Assembly (NCBI GenBank): GCA_020628635.1
Contig: JAHDEU010000090.1
Location: 1,657-7,713 of the forward strand
DNA: 6,057 nucleotides
Source of the DNA: Hellea sp.
Lineage (GTDB): Bacteria; Pseudomonadota; Alphaproteobacteria; Caulobacterales; Maricaulaceae
Reading direction: 5' to 3'
A model generated the notes under the pieces. The model saw only the letters and a program-made list of their open reading frames with translations. It was not told where the DNA came from and searched no databases. Of this stretch, positions 1 through 5,476 are shown piece after piece. The position numbers were made by a program, and so were the translations under genes. Numbering within the stretch: the stretch's first letter is position 1; each line of letters starts with the position of its first letter.

Positions 1-1
1 A

Positions 2-1219
2 AACACCTGGATGGACGAAGGGATCAACACCTTCCTCGAATACATGGCCGAGTATGAGTGGGAGGAGAACTTCCCGATCCGCGGCGGCTACCAGAACCCG
101 CTCGACCAGATCACGGGCTATATGCAGAGCACCAACCAGGTGCCGATCATGACGCAGTCCGACTCCGTGCTGCAGTTCGGCCCCAACGCCTATGCCAAGC
201 CGGCGGCAGCGCTGATCGTGCTGCGCGAGACCGTGATGGGCCGCGAAGCCTTCGACTACGCCTTCCGCGAATATGCCACGCGCTGGAAGTTCAAGCGCCC
301 GACGCCGGAAGACTTCTTCCGCACCATGGAAGACGCGTCGGCCGTGGATCTGGACTGGTTCTGGCGCGGCTGGTTCTTCGGGACCGACTATGTCGACATG
401 GCCATCACGGGCGTGCGCGAATACCAGATCGGCACGGGTGACCCGGACATCGAGAAGGACATCGACCGGGAGGAGGACCTCGCGCGCTATCCCGAAAACA
501 TCGTGCAGCGCCGCAACCGCGAGGAAGGCATGGTCCCGCGCCGCCAGCGCATGGACACGCTCGATGACTTCTACAACGAGAACGACAAGTTCGCGGTCAC
601 CAATGCCGACCGCAACAAGTTCAAGTCCTATCTTGACGGGCTCGAGGACTGGGAACGCGAGGTCTATGACCGCGCCATGGAAGACGGGCAATACATCTAC
701 TTCGTCGACTTCGAAAACCAGGGCGGTCTCATCTCGCCATTGCCGCTGAAGCTCTATTTCGCGGACGGCAAGACCGAGGAGCTGGTGGTCCCGGCCGAGA
801 TCTGGCGCCGCAATTCGGAGCGCGTGACCAAGCTGATCGTGCGCGACGACCGCATCGAGAGCATCGTGCTGGACGAAGCGCACCAGACGGCGGATGCGGA
901 CTATTCCGACAACGCCTATCCGCAGAAGATGGTCAGTGACCGCCTGTCGCTCTACAAGAGCAACCGCACGCGCTCGAACATGATGGCCGACATGCTGCGC
1001 GAGCTGAAGACCGAAGACGCGTCTGAGGAAGGCTCCGACGCCTCCATGCCGATGGAGCGCAGCGAGACCACCACGACCCGCCGTCGCGACATGGATGCCG
1101 ATGCAAAGGCAGACGACAAAAAGCCCGCGGACAATGACAACGATGCAAAGGATGACGACGCCAAATCGTCCTCCCTGCGCGATGCGCTGCGCCGCATGCT
1201 GGGCCGCGATGCCGACTAG
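2..1219 (+). CDS. M1 family metallopeptidase (aminopeptidase N-like), C-terminal part, 5' truncated by window
   Basis: Zinc aminopeptidases of family M1 remove N-terminal residues from peptides. The open frame runs from the window edge (first whole codon at 2) to TAG at 1217-1219, giving 405 residues. The HExxH motif lies upstream and is not visible. The motif WMDEGINTFLE at the start matches the M1 block carrying the third zinc ligand, here the Glu at 17-19. Tyr at 191-193 in NAYAKPAAAL is the likely transition-state-stabilising tyrosine. The M1-type stretch RPTPEDFF...DLDWFWRGWFFG follows at about 298-384. Beyond this is a C-terminal domain typical of long bacterial M1 proteins, with the usual NAYPQK...LYKSN element near 913-963. 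The last 70 or so residues form a low-complexity tail rich in Asp, Ala, Lys and Arg. The protein is probably exported, but its N-terminus is missing. The family call is firm; the substrate is unknown. Confidence 0.9.
   Translation, partial: NTWMDEGINTFLEYMAEYEWEENFPIRGGYQNPLDQITGYMQSTNQVPIMTQSDSVLQFGPNAYAKPAAALIVLRETVMGREAFDYAFREYATRWKFKRPTPEDFFRTMEDASAVDLDWFWRGWFFGTDYVDMAITGVREYQIGTGDPDIEKDIDREEDLARYPENIVQRRNREEGMVPRRQRMDTLDDFYNENDKFAVTNADRNKFKSYLDGLEDWEREVYDRAMEDGQYIYFVDFENQGGLISPLPLKLYFADGKTEELVVPAEIWRRNSERVTKLIVRDDRIESIVLDEAHQTADADYSDNAYPQKMVSDRLSLYKSNRTRSNMMADMLRELKTEDASEEGSDASMPMERSETTTTRRRDMDADAKADDKKPADNDNDAKDDDAKSSSLRDALRRMLGRDAD
1100..1159 (+). repeat. Imperfect 18-bp direct repeat in the acidic tail of the M1 gene
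   Basis: GATGCAAAGGCAGACGAC at 1100-1117 recurs as GATGCAAAGGATGACGAC at 1142-1159, identical at 16 of 18 positions and in the same reading frame. The copies encode DAKADD and DAKDDD in the charged tail. The repeat is probably a by-product of slippage in low-complexity coding DNA and not a regulatory element. Confidence 0.6.
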
Positions 1220-1730
1220 GCGTCACGCCCTCGCTCTGTCGGGCGCGGCGGGGTTCGCCCTGCTTTGCCCCGCGCGCGCTTTCGCGCACCGCGTCAACCG
1301 CGCGGAGAGCACCGTCGTGTTCTCCGGAGAGGACGGCCGGGTGGAGGTCACGCATATCTTCCACGCCGCCGACGCGCAGGCCGCGCTGTTCAAGGCTGGG
1401 CTGATCGACAAGCCGGACATCGCGAATCTGCGCGCACGCGCGAGGCTCGCGCTGCATGTGGAGGAGACGTTCGGCATCCTGATCAATGAGGAGGAGCGCC
1501 CGCTGACCACGCTCGGCGCGGAGATCGTCGGCAACAACATCTATGTCTATCAGGAAGGCACGGACTTCCACCCGGGACAGCTGCATATCCGCGCCGCCAT
1601 GCTGCACGGCCTGCTGCACGGCCAGCGCAACAGCGTCACGGTCGAGATGGGCAGCGAGCGGCTCGGCAATGCTCGCCGGGGCACATATGAAATGACCAAG
1701 GGCAACGCCGTGAAAGAGGTTGTCCTCTAG
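1209..1730 (+). CDS. Exported DUF6702-like protein
   Basis: This 173-residue protein resembles DUF6702, a family of small exported proteins of unknown function. The ATG at 1209 is preferred over start codons further upstream because it gives a clean signal peptide: MPTRRHALAL, then a hydrophobic core, with likely cleavage after AFA (residue 26). The mature part begins with the HRVN segment typical of the family. The TRR at residues 3-5 gives a Tat-like look, but the arginine pair is weakly supported and Sec export is equally possible. The segment VEVTHIFHAADAQAAL is the DUF6702-like core, in which a beta strand leads into a D-x-x-x-A-L element. There is no lipobox, since the only nearby Cys follows ALL. 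The start overlaps the M1 stop by 11 bp and has no strong Shine-Dalgarno sequence, suggesting translation coupled to the peptidase. The function is unknown; the pairing hints at a shared envelope role. Confidence 0.75.
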   Translation: MPTRRHALALSGAAGFALLCPARAFAHRVNRAESTVVFSGEDGRVEVTHIFHAADAQAALFKAGLIDKPDIANLRARARLALHVEETFGILINEEERPLTTLGAEIVGNNIYVYQEGTDFHPGQLHIRAAMLHGLLHGQRNSVTVEMGSERLGNARRGTYEMTKGNAVKEVVL

Positions 1731-1755
1731 CGCCGCGCTCCGTAGCGTCGCGCCC

Positions 1756-2388
1756 ATGCTGACTGTCCATCACCTGAACAACTCCCGCTCGCAGCGCATC
1801 CTCTGGCAGCTGGAGGAGATGGGCGTCGATTATGACGTAAAAACCTACCAGCGCGACGCCAAGACGTCCCGCGCCCCTGCCGAGCTGAAGGCCGTCCACC
1901 CGCTCGGCAAGTCGCCGGTCATCGAGCACGATAAGCTCGTCGTCGCGGAAACCGGCGCGATCATCGTCTATCTGCTCGACAATTTCGGAGACGGCCAATT
2001 CCGCCCGGAGAAAGGCACGCAAGCCTATGTCGACTATGTGCATTTCCTGCACTTCGCCGAAGGCTCGGCCATGCTGCCGCTGCTTCTCAAGCTCTACACC
2101 GGCTTTCTCGGCGACGCGGCCGACCCGCTCCAGCCCATGATCATGGACGAGATCCGCAAAGTGCTCGACTATTGCGAATACACGCTGATCCGCAGCGACT
2201 GGTTCGCGGGCGACCAGCTGACTGGCGCAGACTTCGCCATGATCTTTCCGCTCGAAGCCGCCCGCGCGCGCGGCATGCTCAAGCAGTACGAGGCGTGCTC
2301 GGAATATGTCGACAAGGTCTGGGCACGCCCGGCCTATCGGCGTGGCCTGGAGCGCGGCGGGCAATATGACTATGGGCCGAAGGGGTGA
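1756..2388 (+). CDS. Glutathione S-transferase, GTT1-like
   Basis: This 210-residue cytosolic-type GST would conjugate or reduce substrates with glutathione; the actual substrate cannot be read from sequence. The N-terminal thioredoxin-like domain (about 1-80) opens with MLTVHHLNNSRSQRILWQLE, typical of the GTT1-like subgroup, with Ser10 a candidate catalytic residue. The GKSPV segment (51-55) holds the conserved cis-proline, and AETGAI (64-69) is the glutathione-binding turn, with Thr66 where Ser is commonest. The helical C-terminal domain (about 88-200) contains the N-capping motif LTGAD (155-159). The length is normal. The ATG at 1756 is chosen because it begins exactly at the family N-terminus; the frame extends upstream only through unrelated residues. 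No clear Shine-Dalgarno sequence precedes it. It sits 25 bp after the DUF6702-like gene, and its TGA overlaps the GTG of the next gene. Confidence 0.9.
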   Translation: MLTVHHLNNSRSQRILWQLEEMGVDYDVKTYQRDAKTSRAPAELKAVHPLGKSPVIEHDKLVVAETGAIIVYLLDNFGDGQFRPEKGTQAYVDYVHFLHFAEGSAMLPLLLKLYTGFLGDAADPLQPMIMDEIRKVLDYCEYTLIRSDWFAGDQLTGADFAMIFPLEAARARGMLKQYEACSEYVDKVWARPAYRRGLERGGQYDYGPKG

Positions 2389-2618
2389 AGCTGTTTCGAC
2401 TGAAAGGCAGCGGGAAAGCGCGCAATGAACAGCGCAAATCGATCGCGATTATTCTTAGAACAATCGCCTTCGGTTTTCTGGGCGTCGGCTTTTGGGATCC
2501 GCTCAGCAGTCGCAGTTGGGACGGTCTCTTGTTGTCCATCCCATTAGCGCTTATGTCGGGAGTGTTGTTCGTGCTCTCGCTGAGCGTATTGTCACGATTG
2601 GAGTCGGAAGATGATTGA
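2385..2618 (+). CDS. Small hypothetical membrane protein (77 residues)
   Basis: I do not recognise this protein. A basic N-terminus (KLFRLKGSGKARNEQRK) precedes two predicted membrane segments, at about residues 19-36 (SIAIILRTIAFGFLGVGF) and 48-69 (LLLSIPLALMSGVLFVLSL). A short polar loop joins them, and the tail ends ESEDD. By the positive-inside rule both ends may face the cytoplasm, though the acidic tail weakens that. The start is GTG at 2385, which overlaps the TGA of the upstream GST gene as GTGA. The AAGGGG just before it is too close for an ideal Shine-Dalgarno, so coupled translation is likely. No in-frame ATG keeps the first membrane segment. GC is about 51% over 2391-2640, clearly below the neighbours, which suggests either relaxed composition in a small gene or recent acquisition. 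The gene is probably real because it fits the overlaps on both sides. Confidence 0.6.
   Translation: MKLFRLKGSGKARNEQRKSIAIILRTIAFGFLGVGFWDPLSSRSWDGLLLSIPLALMSGVLFVLSLSVLSRLESEDD
2600..2603 (+). promoter_or_regulatory. Shine-Dalgarno for the 36-residue microprotein
   Basis: GGAG lies 7 nt before the ATG at 2611, inside the 3' end of the preceding small gene. It is the main support for translation of a reading frame too short for default gene callers. Confidence 0.5.
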
Positions 2619-2721
2619 GCTTTATATTATAGGCTTGGCCGCAGCCACGACTGCATTTCTGATGTATCTGAGCTACCGGATCGAGGCCGACAATGCCGAG
2701 GACATCGACCGGGGCCGCTAG
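2611..2721 (+). CDS. Single-pass microprotein, 36 residues (hypothetical)
   Basis: A short frame opens with ATG at 2611 and closes with TAG at 2719-2721. It reads MIELYIIGLAAATTAFLMYL, then SYRIEADNAEDIDRGR. Residues 4-21 form one hydrophobic membrane segment, followed by a polar, mostly acidic tail, so an N-out or N-in single-pass inner-membrane microprotein is predicted. Its start overlaps the stop of the 77-residue gene by 8 bp (ATGATTGA). Its end overlaps the VOC gene by 29 bp if that gene starts at 2693. A GGAG 7 nt upstream supports translation. No homologue is recognised. It may act with the preceding two-segment membrane protein, but that rests only on the overlap. The alternative is that the frame is a translational relay to the VOC gene with no protein function. 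Confidence 0.5.
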   Translation: MIELYIIGLAAATTAFLMYLSYRIEADNAEDIDRGR

Positions 2722-3136
2722 GGCTTTGACCCCCTTCCACCTCGCAGCTCCCATCCGCGACATCGAGAGCACCCGGCTCTTCTACCGCGACCTGATCGGC
2801 TGCACGGTCGGGCGCGAGGCGGAGCGGTGGATCGACTTCGACTTCTTCGGCCACCAGCTGAGCCTGCATGTCAGCGAGGCGGAGGAGCGGCTGGCGACGA
2901 ACCCGGTGGACGGCAAGGACGTGCCCGTCCGCCATTTCGGCGCGGTTCTGGAATGGTCGCAGTGGCACGCCCTGCGCGACAGGCTCGTCGCGGCCGGGAC
3001 GGACTTCGTGATCGAGCCCTATATCCGCTTTCAAGGCGAGGTCGGCGAACAGGCCACGATGTTCTTCTACGACCCGTCCGGCAATGCGCTGGAGTTCAAG
3101 TCCTTCAAGGACCCGTCACAGGTGTTCGCGACCTAG
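2693..3136 (+). CDS. VOC superfamily protein (glyoxalase/extradiol dioxygenase fold, COG3565-like)
   Basis: This 147-residue single-unit vicinal oxygen chelate protein would bind a divalent metal, probably as a dimer; the reaction is unknown. The sequence opens the fold with LTPFHLAAPIRDIESTRLFY and ends with the family block EPYIRFQGEVGEQATMFFYD followed by PSGNALEFKSF. Candidate metal ligands are His16 (PFH), His81 (VRHFG) and Glu134 (ALEFK), the expected H/H/E pattern. NPVDGKDVPVRHFG at 70-83 is typical of the COG3565 group. The ATG at 2693 has GAGG 6 nt upstream and is used here. TTG at 2726 would begin right at the conserved core (TPFHLA) and avoid overlap with the microprotein frame, so the first 11 residues are uncertain. 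The stop TAG at 3134-3136 lies in the CTAG shared with the convergent gene. Confidence 0.85.
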   Translation: MPRTSTGAARALTPFHLAAPIRDIESTRLFYRDLIGCTVGREAERWIDFDFFGHQLSLHVSEAEERLATNPVDGKDVPVRHFGAVLEWSQWHALRDRLVAAGTDFVIEPYIRFQGEVGEQATMFFYDPSGNALEFKSFKDPSQVFAT

Positions 3137-3894
3137 AAGTTCTTGCCGAGCCAGAGGCGGAGCTGCGTGTCGCGCGAGCCGTCGCTCAAGCCAAACAACG
3201 CGCCCGTGCGCACATAGACGCCGTCGCCACCGATCGGGAATACCGCGAACGGTCCGGCCGCGGTAGAGCCGCTATTGCTCAAGGGCCGAAAGTTGCTCGG
3301 GGTGCCGAGGCTGGAATAGAGCTGCAGGCCCAGCGTCTGGCCGCTATCGATGCGTTTGGTGAGTTGGCCGCGCGCGGACAGGCCGAGATCGTCGAACACG
3401 CTCTCATTCTCGCGCACGGATGTCAGCAGGATGGCCCGCGCCTGCCAGCCGTCGTCGAAGCTCCACTGGTTGGTCCAGTTCACACCGACCTGCTCCGGCC
3501 CGTTATCCTTGATGCGGCCGTCGAAGCGCAGTCCGGTCTGCCATTTGCGGTCATCCGGCGTGATCTGCCAGGTCAGCTCGGCCTGCACGAAGTCGAAGTC
3601 GAAAATCGTGTCGGTTTCCAAGTCGAAACCGTCGGTGTTTTCCTCGATCTCGAAAATGGTCCGCGTGGCCACCACGCCGCGCAGCTGGAACTTGTCCGAC
3701 AGCGACGCCTGGTAGTGCAGCCGCTGCGCGACCTGTGTCTTGCCCAGCGGTCCATCGGGATCGACGGCGATGCGGTATTCGAGCTGGCTCGCGCCCTCGT
3801 TCACGGTCGGCGGGAACACGCCCCCGGTAAATTGCGCGTGGGCGGGCGCGGCCAAGGCAAGCAGCGCGACAGCGATTAGACATGTGCGGATCAA
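3133..3894 (-). CDS. Exported protein with outer-membrane-like C-terminus, unknown function
   Basis: I do not recognise this 253-residue protein. Starting from TTG at 3894 it has a clear Sec signal peptide, MIRTCLIAVALLALAAPAHA, cleaved before QFTGG. The body is rich in short alternating polar/hydrophobic strands, such as SQLEYRIAVD, FQLRGVVATRTIFEIE, DFDFVQAELTWQI, WQTGLRFDGRI and GWQARAILLTSV. It ends QLRLWLGKNF, alternating residues with a terminal Phe, the usual signal for insertion by the Bam machinery. A small beta barrel of about 8-10 strands is therefore my inference. The first stretch of the mature chain (FPPTVNEGASQLEYR) resembles no family I know. The TTG is preferred because it follows GAGGAG by 8 nt and starts the signal peptide; the longer frame adds 25 arginine-rich residues inside the pirin gene. 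TTG overlaps the pirin TGA (TTGA, 3894-3891), so the two are probably co-translated. Confidence 0.7.
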   Translation of the reverse strand: MIRTCLIAVALLALAAPAHAQFTGGVFPPTVNEGASQLEYRIAVDPDGPLGKTQVAQRLHYQASLSDKFQLRGVVATRTIFEIEENTDGFDLETDTIFDFDFVQAELTWQITPDDRKWQTGLRFDGRIKDNGPEQVGVNWTNQWSFDDGWQARAILLTSVRENESVFDDLGLSARGQLTKRIDSGQTLGLQLYSSLGTPSNFRPLSNSGSTAAGPFAVFPIGGDGVYVRTGALFGLSDGSRDTQLRLWLGKNF

Positions 3895-4781
3895 AACAGG
3901 AGCTCCTCGGGAAGCGGGATGAATTCTGTGGCGTCGCCGGGCACGGTCGGGAACTCGCCGGCCTTCCACTGTCGCGCCGCCTCGCGGATGCGTTCCGGCC
4001 GCGAACTGACGAAGTTCCAGCGGATGTGGCGCTTTCCCAGCGGCGAGCCACCGACAACGGCGAAGCGGGCATCGCTCTTGGCGGTGACGATATGCTCTCC
4101 GTCACCCAGCACGCTCATGATGAAGCGCGCGGACGGCTCGCCATCGACCGTCACGTCTCCGTCCACGCAGTAGAGCCCCTGCTCCGCTTGTGCCGGCAGG
4201 GTGACGGAGCGGCCAGCGGGCAGCGCAATCTCGTAATAGACGATGTCTGAAAACGTCCGCACCGGAGAGCGCAGCCCGAACGCCTCGCCCATCATCAGCC
4301 GCACCGTTGCGCCGCCGTCCATGACGGTCTCCGGTATTACCGCCGCCGGGTAATGGTGGAAGCTTGCATCGCGCTCCTCCTCGTGGTCCGGAAGCGCGTG
4401 CCAGAGCTGCAGGCCGTGCATGCGGTAGCTGCCCTCGAAGTCCTCGGGATAGGTGCGTTCGCTGTGCACCATGCCGGAGCCGCAAACCATCAGGTTCACC
4501 GCGCCCGGCTCTATGCCCTGATCGGACCCCACGCTGTCGCGGTGGTGGATGCGGCCCTCGAACAGATAGGTCACCGTCGCGATTCCGATATGCGGATGCG
4601 GCCTGACATTCATGCCCTTGCCCGGCCCGAGCTCGGCTGGGCCGAAATGGTCGAAGAACACCCACGGCCCTATGTTGCGCATCTTCGCCTGCGGCACGGC
4701 CCGACGCACCTCGAACGCGCCGAGATCGTGGGTCTTGGGCTCAAGCCGGAGCTTGATTGCAGCTGACTCGCTCTTATGCAT
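3891..4781 (-). CDS. Pirin family bicupin protein
   Basis: Pirins are iron-binding bicupins. Some bacterial members, such as E. coli YhhW, show quercetin 2,3-dioxygenase activity, and others are linked to stress responses. This protein has 296 residues, a typical length. The N-terminal cupin carries the complete metal site: His62 and His64 in RPHPHIGIATVTYLFEG, and His106 and Glu108 in GSGMVHSER. Family blocks VRRAVPQAKMRNIGPWVFFD and GLQLWHALP are present. The C-terminal cupin (about 165-250) has lost such ligands, as is normal for pirins. The ATG at 4781 is preferred; the frame extends to a TTG at 4817, but that would run into the divergent GST gene and adds nothing conserved. No good Shine-Dalgarno precedes the ATG, so the message may have a very short leader. 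The stop overlaps the start of the exported protein gene downstream. Confidence 0.92.
   Translation of the reverse strand: MHKSESAAIKLRLEPKTHDLGAFEVRRAVPQAKMRNIGPWVFFDHFGPAELGPGKGMNVRPHPHIGIATVTYLFEGRIHHRDSVGSDQGIEPGAVNLMVCGSGMVHSERTYPEDFEGSYRMHGLQLWHALPDHEEERDASFHHYPAAVIPETVMDGGATVRLMMGEAFGLRSPVRTFSDIVYYEIALPAGRSVTLPAQAEQGLYCVDGDVTVDGEPSARFIMSVLGDGEHIVTAKSDARFAVVGGSPLGKRHIRWNFVSSRPERIREAARQWKAGEFPTVPGDATEFIPLPEELLF
3903..3908 (-). promoter_or_regulatory. Shine-Dalgarno GAGGAG deciding the TTG start at 3894
   Basis: GAGGAG on the minus strand lies 8 nt before the TTG at 3894 and within the last codons of the pirin gene. Most of it is part of the perfect 10-bp palindrome AGGAGCTCCT at 3898-3907. 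Confidence 0.5.
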
Positions 4782-4809
4782 GGACGGACGAATAGGAGGC
4801 CACCCGCCA
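4782..4809. promoter_or_regulatory. Divergent start region between pirin and GTT2-like GST
   Basis: Only 28 bp separate the two start codons, so any promoters must overlap each other or lie inside the opposite gene. On the + strand a TTGATT at 4753-4758 and a TATGCA at 4775-4780 give a weak -35/-10 pair with 16 bp spacing, lying within the pirin gene's first codons. The AGGAGG at 4794-4799 is the ribosome binding site for the GST, 10 nt before its ATG. No equally good site serves the pirin gene. A shared regulator is possible but not shown. Confidence 0.3.
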
Positions 4810-5439
4810 ATGCTCAAGCTCTACGATTGCTCCACCGCCCCCAGCCCTCGCCGCGCGCGCATGTTCCTCGCGGAGAAGGGGCTGGAGTGGGAGACCGTCG
4901 AGATCGACCTGCGCACGGGCGAGCATCTGGGCGAGGCCTACCGCAAGGTCCATCCCGGCGGCATGGTCCCGGCGCTGGAGCATGACGGCCACGTCATAAC
5001 CGAGAACCTCGCCATAGCCGCCTATGTCGAGGCGCTGCACCCCGAGCCTGCCCTGCTCGGCTCCACCGCACTGGAGAAGGCGCGCGTGGCGGAATGGAAT
5101 GCGCGCTGCGAGATGGGTGGGCTGATGGCGATTGCCGAAGCGCTGCGTAACTCGAGCCCGCACATGAAGGACCGCGCCCTGCCCGGCCCGCGCCCCGTCC
5201 CGCAGATCCCGGAACTCGCCGAGCGCGGCCGGATGCGACTGGCGTGGTGGTTCAAGGCGATGGAGCGCCGCCTGGCGGACAATGACTACATGGCCGGGGA
5301 TTTCTACAGTCTTGCCGACATCACGGCGACCGTGACGTTTGATTTCTCCAAATGGATCAAGGAGCAGCCCGGTGACGACCACCCACACTGCCAAGCCTAT
5401 ATGGCGCGCATGCGCGAACGAACGTCATACAGCCTTTGA
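4810..5439 (+). CDS. Glutathione S-transferase, GTT2-like
   Basis: This 209-residue soluble GST has the GTT2-like N-terminal signature MLKLYDCSTAPSPRRARMFL, followed by AEKGLEWETVEIDLRTGEHL and HPGGMVPALEHDG with cis-Pro54. The glutathione-binding turn reads TENLAI (64-69), with Asn66 where Ser is commonest. The C-terminal helical domain contains the conserved N-cap FYSLADITA (Ser167, Asp170). The substrate cannot be deduced; detoxification of electrophiles or thiol reduction is the family norm. The ATG at 4810 is the natural domain start and has AGGAGG 10 nt upstream, the best ribosome site in the window. The gene is divergent from the pirin gene and 37 bp before the COQ4-family gene. It differs strongly from the GTT1-like GST at 1756, so the two are not a local duplication. 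Confidence 0.92.
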   Translation: MLKLYDCSTAPSPRRARMFLAEKGLEWETVEIDLRTGEHLGEAYRKVHPGGMVPALEHDGHVITENLAIAAYVEALHPEPALLGSTALEKARVAEWNARCEMGGLMAIAEALRNSSPHMKDRALPGPRPVPQIPELAERGRMRLAWWFKAMERRLADNDYMAGDFYSLADITATVTFDFSKWIKEQPGDDHPHCQAYMARMRERTSYSL

Positions 5440-5476
5440 GGTTGAACCTTGACCGGTCTCGGCTAGTTATCTCTGC
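5440..5476 (+). promoter_or_regulatory. Possible promoter region before the COQ4-family gene
   Basis: This 37 bp gap holds no Shine-Dalgarno for the ATG at 5477. TTGAAC (5442-5447) or TTGACC (5449-5454) could serve as a -35, but the -10 candidates around TAGTTAT (5464-5470) are poor. If a promoter acts here, transcription would begin near the ATG itself, giving a leaderless message. The short palindrome AGGTTGAACCT (5439-5449) overlaps it. I see no terminator hairpin with a T tract. Confidence 0.2.

Noticed and set aside
1254..1290. Lipoprotein signal in the DUF6702-like protein (Cys at residue 20)
   Set aside because: The residues before the Cys are ALL and not a lipobox such as L-A/S-G/A, and a better signal peptidase I site follows at AFA.
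933..1757. 274-codon minus-strand open frame opposite the M1 tail and DUF6702-like gene
   Set aside because: High GC leaves few stops in this antisense frame. The + strand carries a signal peptide and family motifs; the antisense product has none.
1636..2364. 242-codon minus-strand open frame opposite the GTT1-like GST
   Set aside because: It is antisense to a clear GST with catalytic and binding motifs. The product is a composition-driven shadow.
2827..3879. 350-codon + strand open frame across the VOC gene and the exported-protein gene
   Set aside because: It is an out-of-frame shadow. The frame reads Arg/Ala/Gly-rich sequence with no domain, and spans the convergent junction of two genes with recognisable features.
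5439..5449. Palindrome AGGTTGAACCT as an operator or terminator
   Set aside because: The arms are only 5 bp with a 1-base centre and no T tract, so no terminator. It partly lies in the last codon of the GST gene and is short enough to be chance.
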